The position numbers and the translations under genes are program-made. From Ovis canadensis (lineage: Eukaryota > Chordata > Mammalia > Artiodactyla > Bovidae), in NCBI RefSeq assembly GCF_042477335.2, contig NC_091727.1:128433501-128497500 (forward strand): a DNA stretch of 64,000 bases, written 5' to 3'. Position 1 is the stretch's first letter, and each line of letters starts with the position of its first letter. Below are positions 12,175 through 23,474 of the stretch, one piece after another. Under the pieces are notes generated by a model. It ran no database searches and was not told where the DNA came from. It saw only the letters and a program-made list of their open reading frames with translations.

Positions 12175-12329
12175 ATGTGGGGCTAGGTTAGACTTCTACT
12201 AACCTAGACTCCTATGGGAGTCTTGGGATTCAGTTTAGTGGTTGTGGCTAGGGTGGTGGTGATTCCCTGCCATAGCTACACCACACCTCCAGGGTGATTC
12301 TCACCCTTCTGTAGAGCCTAGTGAAAGAT

Positions 12330-13167
12330 TGTTGCTGAACTGTGAAAGATGCTGAGATTCTTGGCCTCCAGAGGAGAGCAATTCAATCTGCGGCCAGTGA
12401 CGAGGACTGATTGCTCAGAGCTTTGTGTAATCAAGTTTTATTAAAGTATAAAACAGAGAAATCTTCTGACATAGACATCAGAAGAGGGCAGAAAGAGTGC
12501 CCCCTTCTAGTCTTTAACAGGAAGTTATATACCTACTAGCAGGCTGCTAATTAGAGAAAGGAAATGTCTCTAAACTCAGAGAGTGGCACCAGGCCCCTCA
12601 CCCAATATCTGCATTTTGAGATAACATTGGCACAAGGTGAGTCATCCCAGGCCATAAAATGATTGATATGAATCTTGAAGAAAGGCAGTGTCCATGCAAA
12701 TTCATAGTCTCATTAACATAGATTAAGCAAACATTCCTATGAGAAAAACTTACTGGTTTGTTGAGTTCTGAGTTGGTTTGTTGGTTCTGAGTCTTAAGTG
12801 GAACTGACTTGAAGAAAGACAGAGTCTAAGGTAAATACATAGTTCATTAACATAGCCTAAGAAAAGCATTTCCATAAGAAAAGCACATTGGTTAGCTCAA
12901 GGTCTGAGGATAGTTAAGTTAGGTGGAACCAGGTGTCATCATGGCAACACAGAATTTTAAAATAAACCTCCTTTTAATTTTGTATAGAGAAGGGGAAAAA
13001 ATCCGACACTTGCTTGTTTCCTCCTGCAGCTTAAGAGAGAGAAGAAATGTCTGACACTTGCAGCCTATTTCCTCTGCTTGGGGGCCTCTGGCTTTCCTGC
13101 CTGTTACCCTCTCACCAGCACCCCTTATGTCAAGGGAAAGCCTATGACATGTTGCATTATCACAACA
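12330..13167 (-). mobile_element. solo LTR of an endogenous retrovirus, antisense
   Basis: An 838-bp segment with TG...CA termini (minus strand starts tgttgtgataatgc and ends gttcagcaaca). On the minus strand an AATAAA lies about 110 bp before the 3' end, the usual R/U5 position, next to a TATA-like tttatactt. The text resembles ruminant ERV LTRs of the BTLTR type (from memory, not searched). No gag, pol or env sequence flanks it, so it is a solo LTR. It contains a degenerate internal tandem repeat with a period of about 134 bp (anchors at 12674 and 12808). I found no clean target-site duplication. Confidence 0.7.
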
Positions 13168-13991
13168 TGATATGATCTTTGTTGAAAACAAAAGTGAGCA
13201 CCAGAAGAACTGAGTGCTCATATCAGTACATTATGAACACGGGAAAGAAAACATTAATTATTTATATGCTGTATCTGGAGAGGCCCAGAAAGCCCAGGGG
13301 CCCCAGATTTCTGTTAAACTCCTACCGTTTGAGAGCTATTTCTTTTTAACAAGTGCATTTTCCAAATGTACATTTATTTTGGAAGATAGACACATTGAGC
13401 CAGATATCATTCACATCTTAAATCAAGTTAATTTAATCAGAATGCTTCCTCTCTACCACACAGATGATCTCCACTGTGGACAAAATGGGAGATTGTCTCC
13501 AGCCATTAGCAGAGAGATTAATTTCAAAACATAAAGGCACTGCTTAAGCGTGGCAAGGAACATGAATCTGTTCCCAGACCCTCTTTTTAAAATGCCAGTA
13601 CACACGGGAAAGGTTAACCGACGCAGTTTAGGAAGGGTCAATCTGATCTGCTTTGCTCCTAGCAGCAGTGAGGCGGGCCTAAGGTAAAGATTGTAAGGCG
13701 GAGAGGAGAGCGAGAGGAAAGAGATGGTCTTTTTGTGCCTGGTCCCCACACCCAACCTAGAGACTTCAGGTGGTTGATGCTTGATTATGGGCTGTTGACT
13801 TGAAATTAAGGAAAGGCAGAAAGAGGAAGGCGAGGATTGTTTGTCCTTAATGCATCCCTTCCCTCAGTGACAATTTAAGTTTCAGCAGAATGGTTCTGGA
13901 GGTTCCCAAGACTCTTCAGAACTGGAGGATATGGGTTCCCCTGGTGGGACACAGCCTTGGCACTCTAATATTACAGGGATGCCACAAAGCT
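13168..13991. other. unique sequence, nothing recognised
   Basis: No repeat family or exon recognised. Overlapping 100-codon frames on both strands at 13214-13755 have no domain features. Confidence 0.45.
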
Positions 13992-14200
13992 GGGCTTCCC
14001 TGATGGCACAGTGGGTAAAGAATCCACCTGCAATGCAGGAGACACAGGTTCAATCCCTGGGTTGGGAAGATCCCCTGAAGGAAGGCATGGCAACCCACTC
14101 CAGGATTCTTGCCTGGAGAATCCCACGGACAGAGGAGCCTGGTGGGCTATGGTCCAAAGGGTTGTAAAGAATCAGACACTCCTGAGCATGCGTGCGTGCA
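13992..14200 (+). mobile_element. Bov-tA SINE
   Basis: Head tgggcttccctgatggcaca through the usual body to gacactcctgagcatg. Confidence 0.9.
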
Positions 14201-15030
14201 TGCCGCTGAGCTATGTCTGCAGCACGGGGAAAAGCCCGACCGGACACAAGACTTAGGTGGTCTGATGGGCCAGTGTGAGAACAATTTCCAGGGGGAGAGG
14301 ACTTCATGTTTATTCTAAGAGCAAACCACAGAGGTGCACACCTGCCTCTCAGTTGGTCTCTGGTGATTCTCCAGCCTGTACATTCTTCCTTTTCTATGCT
14401 AATGTGCCTCTCCGACACACAGGGGCCCAAATCTGAGCTCACGTGAAATGAGTTCACAATTTGTCTCACAGCCAAGGACTGCTGTCCCACCTGCTTCAGA
14501 TGTTTTTCTCCCTGATGTTAGTGAAGTGAAAAGCCAGTCAGGCTGTAAATAAAGAAGGAAAGGGAAGAGAGGAGCAGGAACAAAGGGAGCAGGAGAAAGG
14601 AAACAGCTAATTGTGAGCCAAGGAGTTATTGGTTCTAACATACACACACCACACACACACACATACACACACTGCTCACAAATCCATAAAAGAAAGAAAC
14701 ATAACCAAAGCATCTCCAGTACATGGACCACCTAAACAGGATGAAATCAAGGCCAAAGAATTCAAGGTATTGCTGGAAATGGGAACCGTGCTTAAAGTGG
14801 TCTTCACAGCCAGGCTTGGGATCATGAACTACAGAAAGCACAGTGATATTCATTCATTCATGCAGATATGGCACATTTCCTTCATACATACAGACTCTCA
14901 CTCACACGTATATACTTTCACTTCATACATACAGCTGCGTAACAAGACTTCAGTCAGCACTCACACAGACACACACAGAGACATATCACCAAACACCAAA
15001 ATATACACCCATATACCCAGGTAAGATGTC
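14201..15030. other. unique sequence with CA-rich tracts
   Basis: No gene recognised. A (CA)n-type tract lies at 14642-14672 and looser CA/TA-rich sequence at about 14840-15010. Open frames here are produced by the dinucleotide repeat. Confidence 0.5.
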
Positions 15031-15181
15031 ATTGTTGCTGTTTGATTGCTAAGTCACATCCGATTGTTTGGGACCCCATGAACGGTGGCCTGCTGTCCGT
15101 GGGATTTCTCAGGCAAGAACACTGGAGTGGGTTGCCATTTCCTTCTCCAGGGGATCTTCCCAACCCAGGAATCAAACCCCA
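15031..15181 (-). mobile_element. Bov-tA/BovA-type SINE, antisense, truncated
   Basis: Reverse complement of the SINE body from ttgttgctgtttgattgcta to aatcaaacccc. The tRNA-like head is missing. Confidence 0.85.
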
Positions 15182-15290
15182 GTAAGTACATGGATACAAA
15201 GTCAGATACAGACACCTGGAAAATCTAAACCTGAAGCTACAGACAAGAATACACAACTACAAATAAGATGTCTGTGTAAAATGGAATGCA

Positions 15291-15515
15291 CGTGTGCATG
15301 CTAAGTCGCCTCAGTCATGTCCAACTCTTTGTGAGCCCAGTGACTGTAGCCCTCCAGGCTCCTCTGTCCGTGGGATTCTCCAGGTAAGAATACTGGAGTG
15401 GGTTGCCATGTCTTCCTCTAGCAGATCTTCCCGAAGCAGGGATCAAACCCATGTCTCTTATGTCTCCTATATTGGCAGGTGGATTCTTTACCACGAGCAC
15501 CACCTGGGAAACCCC
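15291..15515 (-). mobile_element. Bov-tA SINE, antisense
   Basis: Near full length. It starts with gcatgctaagtcgcctcagt and ends with caccacctgggaaacccc, the reverse complement of the tRNA-like head. Confidence 0.9.
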
Positions 15516-15559
15516 TCCATTTTGGGGGATACTACTATGCCCAGCTTTAAATATGCGGG

Positions 15560-15710
15560 CTCATTAATCCTCCCAAACACTCCTCTGATAGGGGTGTCAT
15601 CAGGCTCATTTTACAACTGAGGAACTAAAACTTAGAGGAGAGGGTCACTTACCAACAATCAGGCAGGTAGTGTGCCTTCTAGCAGAGCAGAAACTCAAAT
15701 TAAGTCAGGC
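15560..15710 (+). mobile_element. MIR-like SINE fragment
   Basis: Has cattttacaactgaggaact and a decayed core (gcaggtagtgtgcc) in MIR order. Confidence 0.55.
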
Positions 15711-16699
15711 TCCCTGCAAGGTTGCAAGTCTCAAACACCTTATGCTGCAGCTTCTCATGACTGCTCAGAGACAACCACCCACACACACACACACCCATTT
15801 TACAGGCACTCATGCTCCCTGGCCAAGAATTTTAAAATATGATTAGCATAGTTCAGGCTCTGTTATCAACATAATCATTTGTTTGAACTAAACAATGTGG
15901 AATTCCTTTGGGTCATTAGTACCCATGAGTAAATTATCATGTGTTTAAATTATGTCTGGAGTATTTAAATTTAAACACTCTAGCACCTTGGACCAGGGCC
16001 AGCCAATATTTTTATATAATAACACTATAATTAAAGCTAGGGTAAGCTTAGGATCTCATTCAAGTTAACAAAAGATTACTCTTCAGAGCAGAATTAAAAA
16101 CAAGATTCTAATTAATTAATGTGCTAATTGTTCTTCCTTTTTGCAATCAATGTGGTGATTTTATCTGAGAAGATACTGCAAAATATGAACACAAAACCCC
16201 AGCTGATGCCCTGGTTTATGCATGGCCCAGGGAGATATATCACCTCCTCGTGCTATTCTGGGCATCTGTGGGCACTCTGTGATCCAACATGGGCCTAGAG
16301 TAGGGCCCTCAACGGTTAATTCACACCATCAAGTTTTGGAGAGCTTTATCTCTAGGACAGGGAAACTAGCTTCTCTAGTTTGCCCAAGACAGTTCAGTTC
16401 ACTTCTGTTGACTTAATTCACCAAAGAGTACTCTAAAGAGTATCTTGATTTGGATGATTACTTATAGAGGGACCCAATTTCAGATCATTCATGGAGACAT
16501 GAGTCTTTCTAATAGGAAGAGGTGTAGACTATTGACTTTCCCTGTAAGCCTCCACTGTCATTGGTGTCTTGGCCATGGTGTGGATTTCCCATCACCACTT
16601 CCTCCTTTATGAAATAATAATCAACCACATATGGCCCCAGTTACTCAGGGCTTCCCTCTACCCGCAGCACAGCCCAAATTATAGTGTTTGCTGAGAACT
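15711..16699. other. unique sequence, nothing recognised
   Basis: AT-rich single-copy sequence with a short CA tract at about 15779-15796. Confidence 0.45.
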
Positions 16700-18060
16700 A
16701 ATTCAGTTCAGCTCAGTTCAGGTGCTCAGTCGTGTCCAACTCTTTGAGACCCTATGGACTGCAGCACATCAGGCTTTCCTGTCCATCATCAACTCCCAGA
16801 GCTTGCTCAAATTCCTGTCCATTCAAGTAGGTGATGCCGTCCAATAATCTCATCCTCTGTCATTCCCTTTGTTGACAAAGTAATGTCTCTGCTTTTTAAT
16901 ATGCTGTCTAAGTTGGTCATAACTTTCCTTCCAAGGAGTAAGCATCTTTTTATTTCATGGCTCTAATCACCATCTGCAGTGATTTTGGAGCCCAAAAAAA
17001 TGAAGTCAGCCACTGTTTCCACTGTTTTCCCATCTATTTACCATGAAGTGATGGGACTGGATGCCATGACCTTACTTTTCTGAATGTTGAGCTTTAAGTC
17101 AACTTTTTCACTCTCCTCTTTCACTTTCATCAAGAGGCTCTTTAGTTCTTCTTAGCTTTCTGCCATAAGGGTGGAGTCATCTGCATATCTGAGGTTATTG
17201 ATATTTCTCCTGGCAATCTTGATTCTAGCTTGTACTTCTTCCAGCCCAGCATTTCTCATGGTGCACTCTGCTAGTGTGTGAGATGAGTGCTATTGTGTGG
17301 TACTTTGAGCATTCTTTGGCATTAACTTTCTTTGGAATTGGAATGAAACTCACTTTTTCCAGTCCTGTGGCCAATGCTGAGTTTTCCAAATTTGCTGCAT
17401 TATTGAGTGCAGCACTTTCACAGCATCCTCTTTTAGGATTTGAAATACCTCAATAGGAATTCCATCACCTCCACTAGCTTTGTTCATAGTGATGCTTCCT
17501 AAGGCCCACTTGACTTTGCATTCCAGGATGTCTGGCTCTAGGTGAGTGATCACACCATCATGATTATCTAGGTCATGAAGACCTTTTTTGTATACTTCTA
17601 TGTATCCTTGCCACCTCTTCTTAATATCTTCTGCTTCTGTTAGGTCCCTACCATTTCTGTCCTTTATTGTGCCCATCTTTGCATGAAATGTTTCCTTGGT
17701 ATCTTTAATTTTCTTGAAGAGATCTCTAGTCTTTCCCGTTCTATTGTTTTCCTCTATTTCTTTGCATTGATCACTCAGGAAGGCCTTCTTATCTCTCCCT
17801 GCTATTCTTTGGAACTCTGCATTCAAATGGGTATATCTTTCCTTTTCTCCTTCGCTTTCTGCTTCTCTTCTTTTCTCAGCTATTTATAAGGCTTCCTCAG
17901 ACAGCTATTTTGCTTTTTTGCATTTCTTTTTCTTGGGGATGATCTTGCTCCCTGTCTCCTGTACAATGTCACGAACCTCCATCCATAGTTCATCAGGCAC
18001 TCTGTCTATCAGATCTAGTCCCTTAAAACTATTTCTCACTTGCACTGTATAATTGTTACA
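16700..18060 (-). mobile_element. BovB LINE copy, antisense, 5'-truncated with internal deletion
   Basis: Begins at the BovB 3' tail (ttcagttcagctcagttcag) and reads back through the C-terminal part and the RT YADD box (reverse complement at 17176-17187). It jumps at about 17265-17300 over the RT core, then covers the linker (frame 17350-17826) to the post-endonuclease region near 18050. Many stops and frameshifts. It lies head to head with the next BovB. Confidence 0.9.
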
Positions 18061-18194
18061 GTGATTGGAAAGCCACACATAAATAAATCTGATAATATGA
18101 CAATTGGGGTAACCAAAGTGGATTAGATTAACTTTAAGCCAATAAATTTGAAGATCAGTCCCTTGATACAATCAGCTGTGACAAGCACACTTAG

Positions 18195-21100
18195 CACAGG
18201 GGAGAGGAGCTAAACCACGTCCGAGGTCAGGGGCAGAAGCCAGGAGGACCCCATGCCCGAGGCGCGGCAGCCAAGAGGAGGTACCTCACGTCCAAGATCA
18301 GGGGCAGTGGCCGAGAGTGCCAGGCTGTGAGAGTGCAGGGGCTGGGAGGAGCAATCCCATATCCAAGGCATGGTGGCTGTGCAGGCGCAGTAGGGCCTAG
18401 AGGAGCTATTCCACGTTCAAGGTCAGGAGGGGCAACGGTGAGGAGATAAGTCTCGTCCAAGGTAAGAGAAACCCAAGTAAGATGGTAGATGTTGCAATAG
18501 GGCATCAGAGGGCAAACACACTGAACCGTAATCACAGAAAACTAGTCAATATAATCACACTAGGACCACAGCCTTGTCTAACTCAATGAAACTAAGCCAT
18601 GCCCTGTGGGGCCACCCAACGCAGGCGGGCATGGTGGAGAGGTCTGACAGAATGTGGTCCACTGGAGAAGTGAATGGCAAGCCACTTCAGTATTCTTAGC
18701 TTGAGAACCCCATGAACAGTATGAAAACGCAAAATGATAGGATACTGAAAGAGGAACTCCCCAGGTCAGTAGGAGCCCAATATGCTACTGGAGATCAGTG
18801 GAGAAATAACTCCATAAAGAATGAAGGGATGGAACTAAACAAAACAATACCCAGTTGTGGATGGGACTGGTGATAGAAGCAAGATCCGATGCTGTAAAGA
18901 GCAATATTGCATAGAAACCTGGAATGTCAGATCCATGAATCAAGGCAAATTGAAAGTGGTCAAACAAGAGATGGCAAGATTGAACGTCGACATTCTAGGA
19001 ATCAGCAAACTAAAATGGACTGGAATGGGTGAATTTAACTCAGATGACCATTATATCTACTACTGTGGGCAGGAATCCCTTAGAAGAAATGGAGTAGCCA
19101 TCATGGTCAACGAAAGGGTCCGAAATGCAGTACTTGGATGCAGTCTCAAAAATGACAGAATGATCTCTGTTCGTTTCCAGGGCAAACCATTCAATATCAC
19201 AGTAATCCAAGTCTATGACCCAATGCTGAAGAAACTGAAGTTGAATGGTTCTATGAAGACCTACAAGACCTTTTAGAACTAACACCCAAACAAGATGTCC
19301 TTTTCATTATAGAGGACTGGAATGCAAAAGTAGGAAGTCAAGAAATACCTGGAATAACAGGCAAATTTGGCCTTGGAATGCGGAATGAAGCAGGGCAAAG
19401 ACTAATAGAATTTTGCCAAGAAAATGCACTGGTCATAGCAAACACCCTCTTCCAACAACACAAGAGAAGACTCTACACATGGACATCACCAGATGTCCAT
19501 CACCGAAATCAGATTGATTATATTCTTTGCAGCCAAAGATGGAGAAGCTCTATACAGTCAACAAAAACAAGACCAGGAGCAGACTGTGGCTCAGATCATG
19601 AACTCCTTATTACCAAATTCAGACTTAAATTGAAGTAGTAGGGAAAACCATTAGACCATTCAGGTATGACCTAAATCAAATCCCTTTTGATTATATAGTG
19701 GAAGTGAGAAATAGATTTAAGGGACTAGATCTGATAGACAGAGTGCCTGATGAACTATGGACTGAGGTTCATGACATTGTACAGGAGACAGGAATCAAGA
19801 CCATCCCCATGGAAAAGAAATGTAAAAAGGCAAAATGGCTGTCTGAGGACGCCTTGCAAAGGGCTGTGAAAAGAAGAGAGGCCAAAAGCAAAGGAGAAAA
19901 GGAAAGATATACCCATTTGAATGCAGAGTTCCAAGGAATAGCAGGAAGAGATAAGAAAACCTTCCTGAGTGATCAATGCAAAGAAATAGAGGAAAACAAT
20001 AGAACGGGAAAGACTAGAGATCTCTTCAAGAAAATTAGAGATACCAAGGAAACATTTCATGCAAAGATGGGCTCAATAAAGGACAGAAATGATAAGGGCC
20101 TAACAGAAGCAGAAGATATTAAGAAGAGGTGGCAAGAATACACTGAACTGTACAAAAAAGTTCTTCAAGACCAAGATAATCATGATGGTGTGATCACTCA
20201 CCTAGAGCCAGACACCCTGGAATGTGAAGTCAAGTGGGCCTTAGGAAGCATCACTACCAACAAAGCTATGGGAGGTGATATAATTCCAGTTGAGCTATTT
20301 CAAAACCTGAAAGATGATGCTGTGAAAGTGCTGCACTCAATATGCCAGCAAATTTGGAAAACTCAGCAGTGGCCACAGGACTGGAAAGGGTCAGTTTTCA
20401 TTCCAATTCCAAAGAAAGGCAATGCCAAAGAATGCTCAAACTACCACACAGTTGCACTCATCTCACATGCTAGTAAAGTAATGCTAAAACTTCTCCAAGC
20501 CAGGCTTCAGCAATACGTGAACCATGAACTTCCAGATGTTGAAGCTAGTTTTAGAAAAGGCAGAGGAACCAGAGATCAAATTGCCAACATCCAATGGATC
20601 ATCGAAAAAGCAAGGGGTTTGAGAAAAATATCTATTTCTGCTTTATTGACTATGCCAAAGCCTTTGACTGTGTAGATCACAATAAATGGGGGAAAATTCT
20701 GAGAGAGATGGGAATACCAGACCACCTGACCTGCCTCTTGAGAAACCTGTGTGCAGGTCAGAAACCAACAGATAGAACTGGACATGAAACAGCAGACTGG
20801 CTCCAAATAGGAAAAGGAGTACGTCAAGGCTGTATATTGTCACCCTGCTGATTAACTTCTATGCAGAGTCCATCATAAGAAACGCTGGGCTGGAAGAAGC
20901 ACAATCTGGAACCAAGATTGCTGGGAGAAAAATCAATAACCTCAGCTATGCAGATGACACCACCCTTATGGCAGAAAGTGAAGAGGAACTAAAAAGCCTC
21001 TTGATGAAAGTGAAACTGGAGAGTGAAAAAGTCGGCTAAAACTCAACACTCAGAAAATGAAGATCATGGCATCCGGTGCCATCACTTCATGGGAAATAGA

Positions 21101-21624
21101 TGGGGAAACAGTGGAAACACGTCAGACTTTATTGAAAAGCAGAGACATTACTTTGCCAACAAAGGTCCATCTAGTCAAGGCTATGGTTTTTCCAGTAGTC
21201 ATGTATGGATGTGAGAGTTGAACTGTGAAGAAGGCTGAGCGCCGAAGAATTGATGCTTTTGAACTGTGGTGTTGGAGAAGACTCGTGAGAGTCCCTTGGA
21301 CTGCAAGAAGATCCAACCAGTCCATTTTGAAGGAGATCAGCCCTGGGATTTCTTTGGAAGGACTGATGCTAAAGCTGAAACTCCAGTACTTTGGCCACCT
21401 CATGAGAAGAGTTGACTCATTGGAAAAGACTCTGATGCTGGGAGGGATTAGGGGCAGGAGAAGAAGGGGATGACAGAAGATGAGATGGCTGGATGGCATC
21501 ACGGACTCGATGGATGTGAGTCTGAGTGAACTCCGGGAGTTGGTGATGGACAGGGAGGCCTAGCGTGCTGCGATTCATGGCATTGCAAAGATTCAGACAC
21601 GACTCAGCGACTGAACTGAACTGA
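18195..21624 (+). mobile_element. BovB LINE copy B, near full length, defective
   Basis: Includes the GC-rich 5' region (18195-18480) with the repeated motif acgtccgaggtcaggggca. The endonuclease lies at 18857-19276 and 19378-19638. A 325-codon linker/RT frame runs 19698-20675. RT follows, with YADD at 20947-20958, then the C-terminal part at 21225-21473 and the gaactgaactga tail. A deletion at about 21120 joins the post-YADD region directly to the attgaaaagcagagacatta segment. Multiple frameshifts disable it. Confidence 0.93.
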
Positions 21625-23044
21625 CACATTCCTGAGGTTTTAGGTATGGAGAAAGGATTCTCCATTATCAGGATATGGTGGAATTTCATTTCTAGAGACT
21701 TAAACAGGAAGGTAGTCTTATTTAAAGCCTACTAGGGTCCCATGAATGAAACTTAAGATGACCTAAAATGTAGTGGGAAAAAAACAAAACATGTTGGGAG
21801 GAACATGATACCACTGAGTTTTTCTCCAGGGGAGTTTAAAGTATATGACATTTAACACTCAATTCTAATGCTTCTTTTCCAAGGAGCAGGTTGGAGAGGC
21901 AGGACAGTATGTAAGCACCACTCTCTCCTCCCCAGTCCTTGCCGTTCCCAGAAAACCCAGGTCTGGCAGCTTTGGACTGTGTGGGCCCATCTTACAGATG
22001 CTGTTGGGTGAGGTACTGGAGTTTGCTTGCACTTCCCTTAAGGGCCAATTGTGTTCATCTCTTTTTCAACTCCAGATTTAGTGATGTCATGCTGTTAGCT
22101 TGCCTGCAATGGTGAGAGTATTTTCACTATGGAAAATGGCAAATGTGACAAATCAGAGCTAACTCCCTCCCCCCACACCCCACAGAGCCAGTTGTTAAGC
22201 ATTTACCAGCACATCTCTGGGCCAGATGAGCTGTCACTGCTCAGATACAGCTCCCTTCTATGCTCAGGTAAGATGGGACCATTTCGGGTCTTGGCAAGTG
22301 TCCAGAGACTTTTACCAACTGCAGAGCTTCACTGGGCTAGGACTAGACTGCTTTGGTTCCATTTCTCATTTCAGGCTTGTTTGCTGTGACCATCCTAACA
22401 GCATATTCCCAAGGGGCACTGAATTACCCAGCTTCCCTCCACATAAGAGGTCTCTGCCCATCAGAGAGGAATTTGAGGCCCAAGATGCTGGACAGTGCTG
22501 TAATGAGCAAATCCAAAGGAAGGTAAATGGTAGGAAACTGAATGCAGGGAAGGGAACAGTAACTAGCCTGCTTTCAAGTTTCCGACCATCACTTTGGGGA
22601 GTGAGATCGATTCAGCTTTTAAAGAAAAAAGGAGATTGTACACAAAGCCAGAATCAATTTGAAATTTAATGACCAAAACAGAGAGAATTGGGTTAAAGCC
22701 AATTTATAGAACCAACGAAATGGATGGAAGTTGAAAGAATACAGGCACAAAACAAACAGGCTTTAGGCCACATGTAAATCTAGGCAAATACAAAACACAT
22801 GGTGTAGCCTCAGCACACAGGCATTGCTCTCTGCTTCTTCCCCCTCCTACTCCTTCCCTCAAACTTGGTCATGACCTATTGATAGTACTGGAAGAGCAGA
22901 AAGGTATCTATTGATAGTCTGACCATGTTAGATTCCAAAGAAGAAGACAAGGCCCTAGCTTGCCTTCCAAGAATAAGTCTCCATCCAGTTCTATCTCAGG
23001 CACTCCCATGGAATCTTCAAGTTTGACTGCTAGAAGAATGTTGT
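21625..23044. other. unique sequence, nothing recognised
   Basis: Single-copy sequence. A 147-codon frame at 22226-22669 and an overlapping 86-codon frame have no recognisable domain or splice context, so I do not call a gene. Confidence 0.45.
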
Positions 23045-23150
23045 CTACTTTAGTCCCCTGCTTTAACAACTTTAGAAGCTGAGGCCCAGAAAAGTGAATT
23101 TCCCAGTCTCCAAGCCAGTTAGTGGCAGACCTGAGCCAAAAGCTCAGAGC
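23045..23150 (+). mobile_element. MIR fragment
   Basis: Contains agaagctgaggcccagaaaa and agccagttagtggcagacct, decayed MIR core text. Confidence 0.55.
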
Positions 23151-23474
23151 AAGTATGTTATTATAAGGCACAAGTCAATGTTTCTTAAGGGTTTCCTCTT
23201 GTAAATAGCCCTGTAAAGATGGAGTATGTTCTTGTTAAGTTGGGAAGACCCCAATCTGCTGGTTATTGCTCTTAGCTTTCCTATTGTAGCCCAAAGTCTG
23301 TAGTTTGTTTGTTTTTTTTTTTTCAGATCATAGGGGTATTTACAAATTCAACTCACCTGCAGTCCAGAAATCTTGGCTTTAAAAATTTATTGATAGCAAA
23401 ATGCTTGACACAAGAGCATCTGTGAACCAGGTGAAATTCTATCCATGTGTAGGGGAAAAGGCGTTGCTGATGTG

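Noticed and set aside
12324..13173. 6-bp target-site duplication for the solo LTR
   Set aside because: aaagat on the left and tgatat on the right do not match.
14629..15024. 131-codon His/Thr-rich frame
   Set aside because: Encoded by CA-rich simple sequence.
22226..22669. 147-codon open frame as a gene
   Set aside because: No start context, domain or codon signal; an overlapping frame of similar quality exists.
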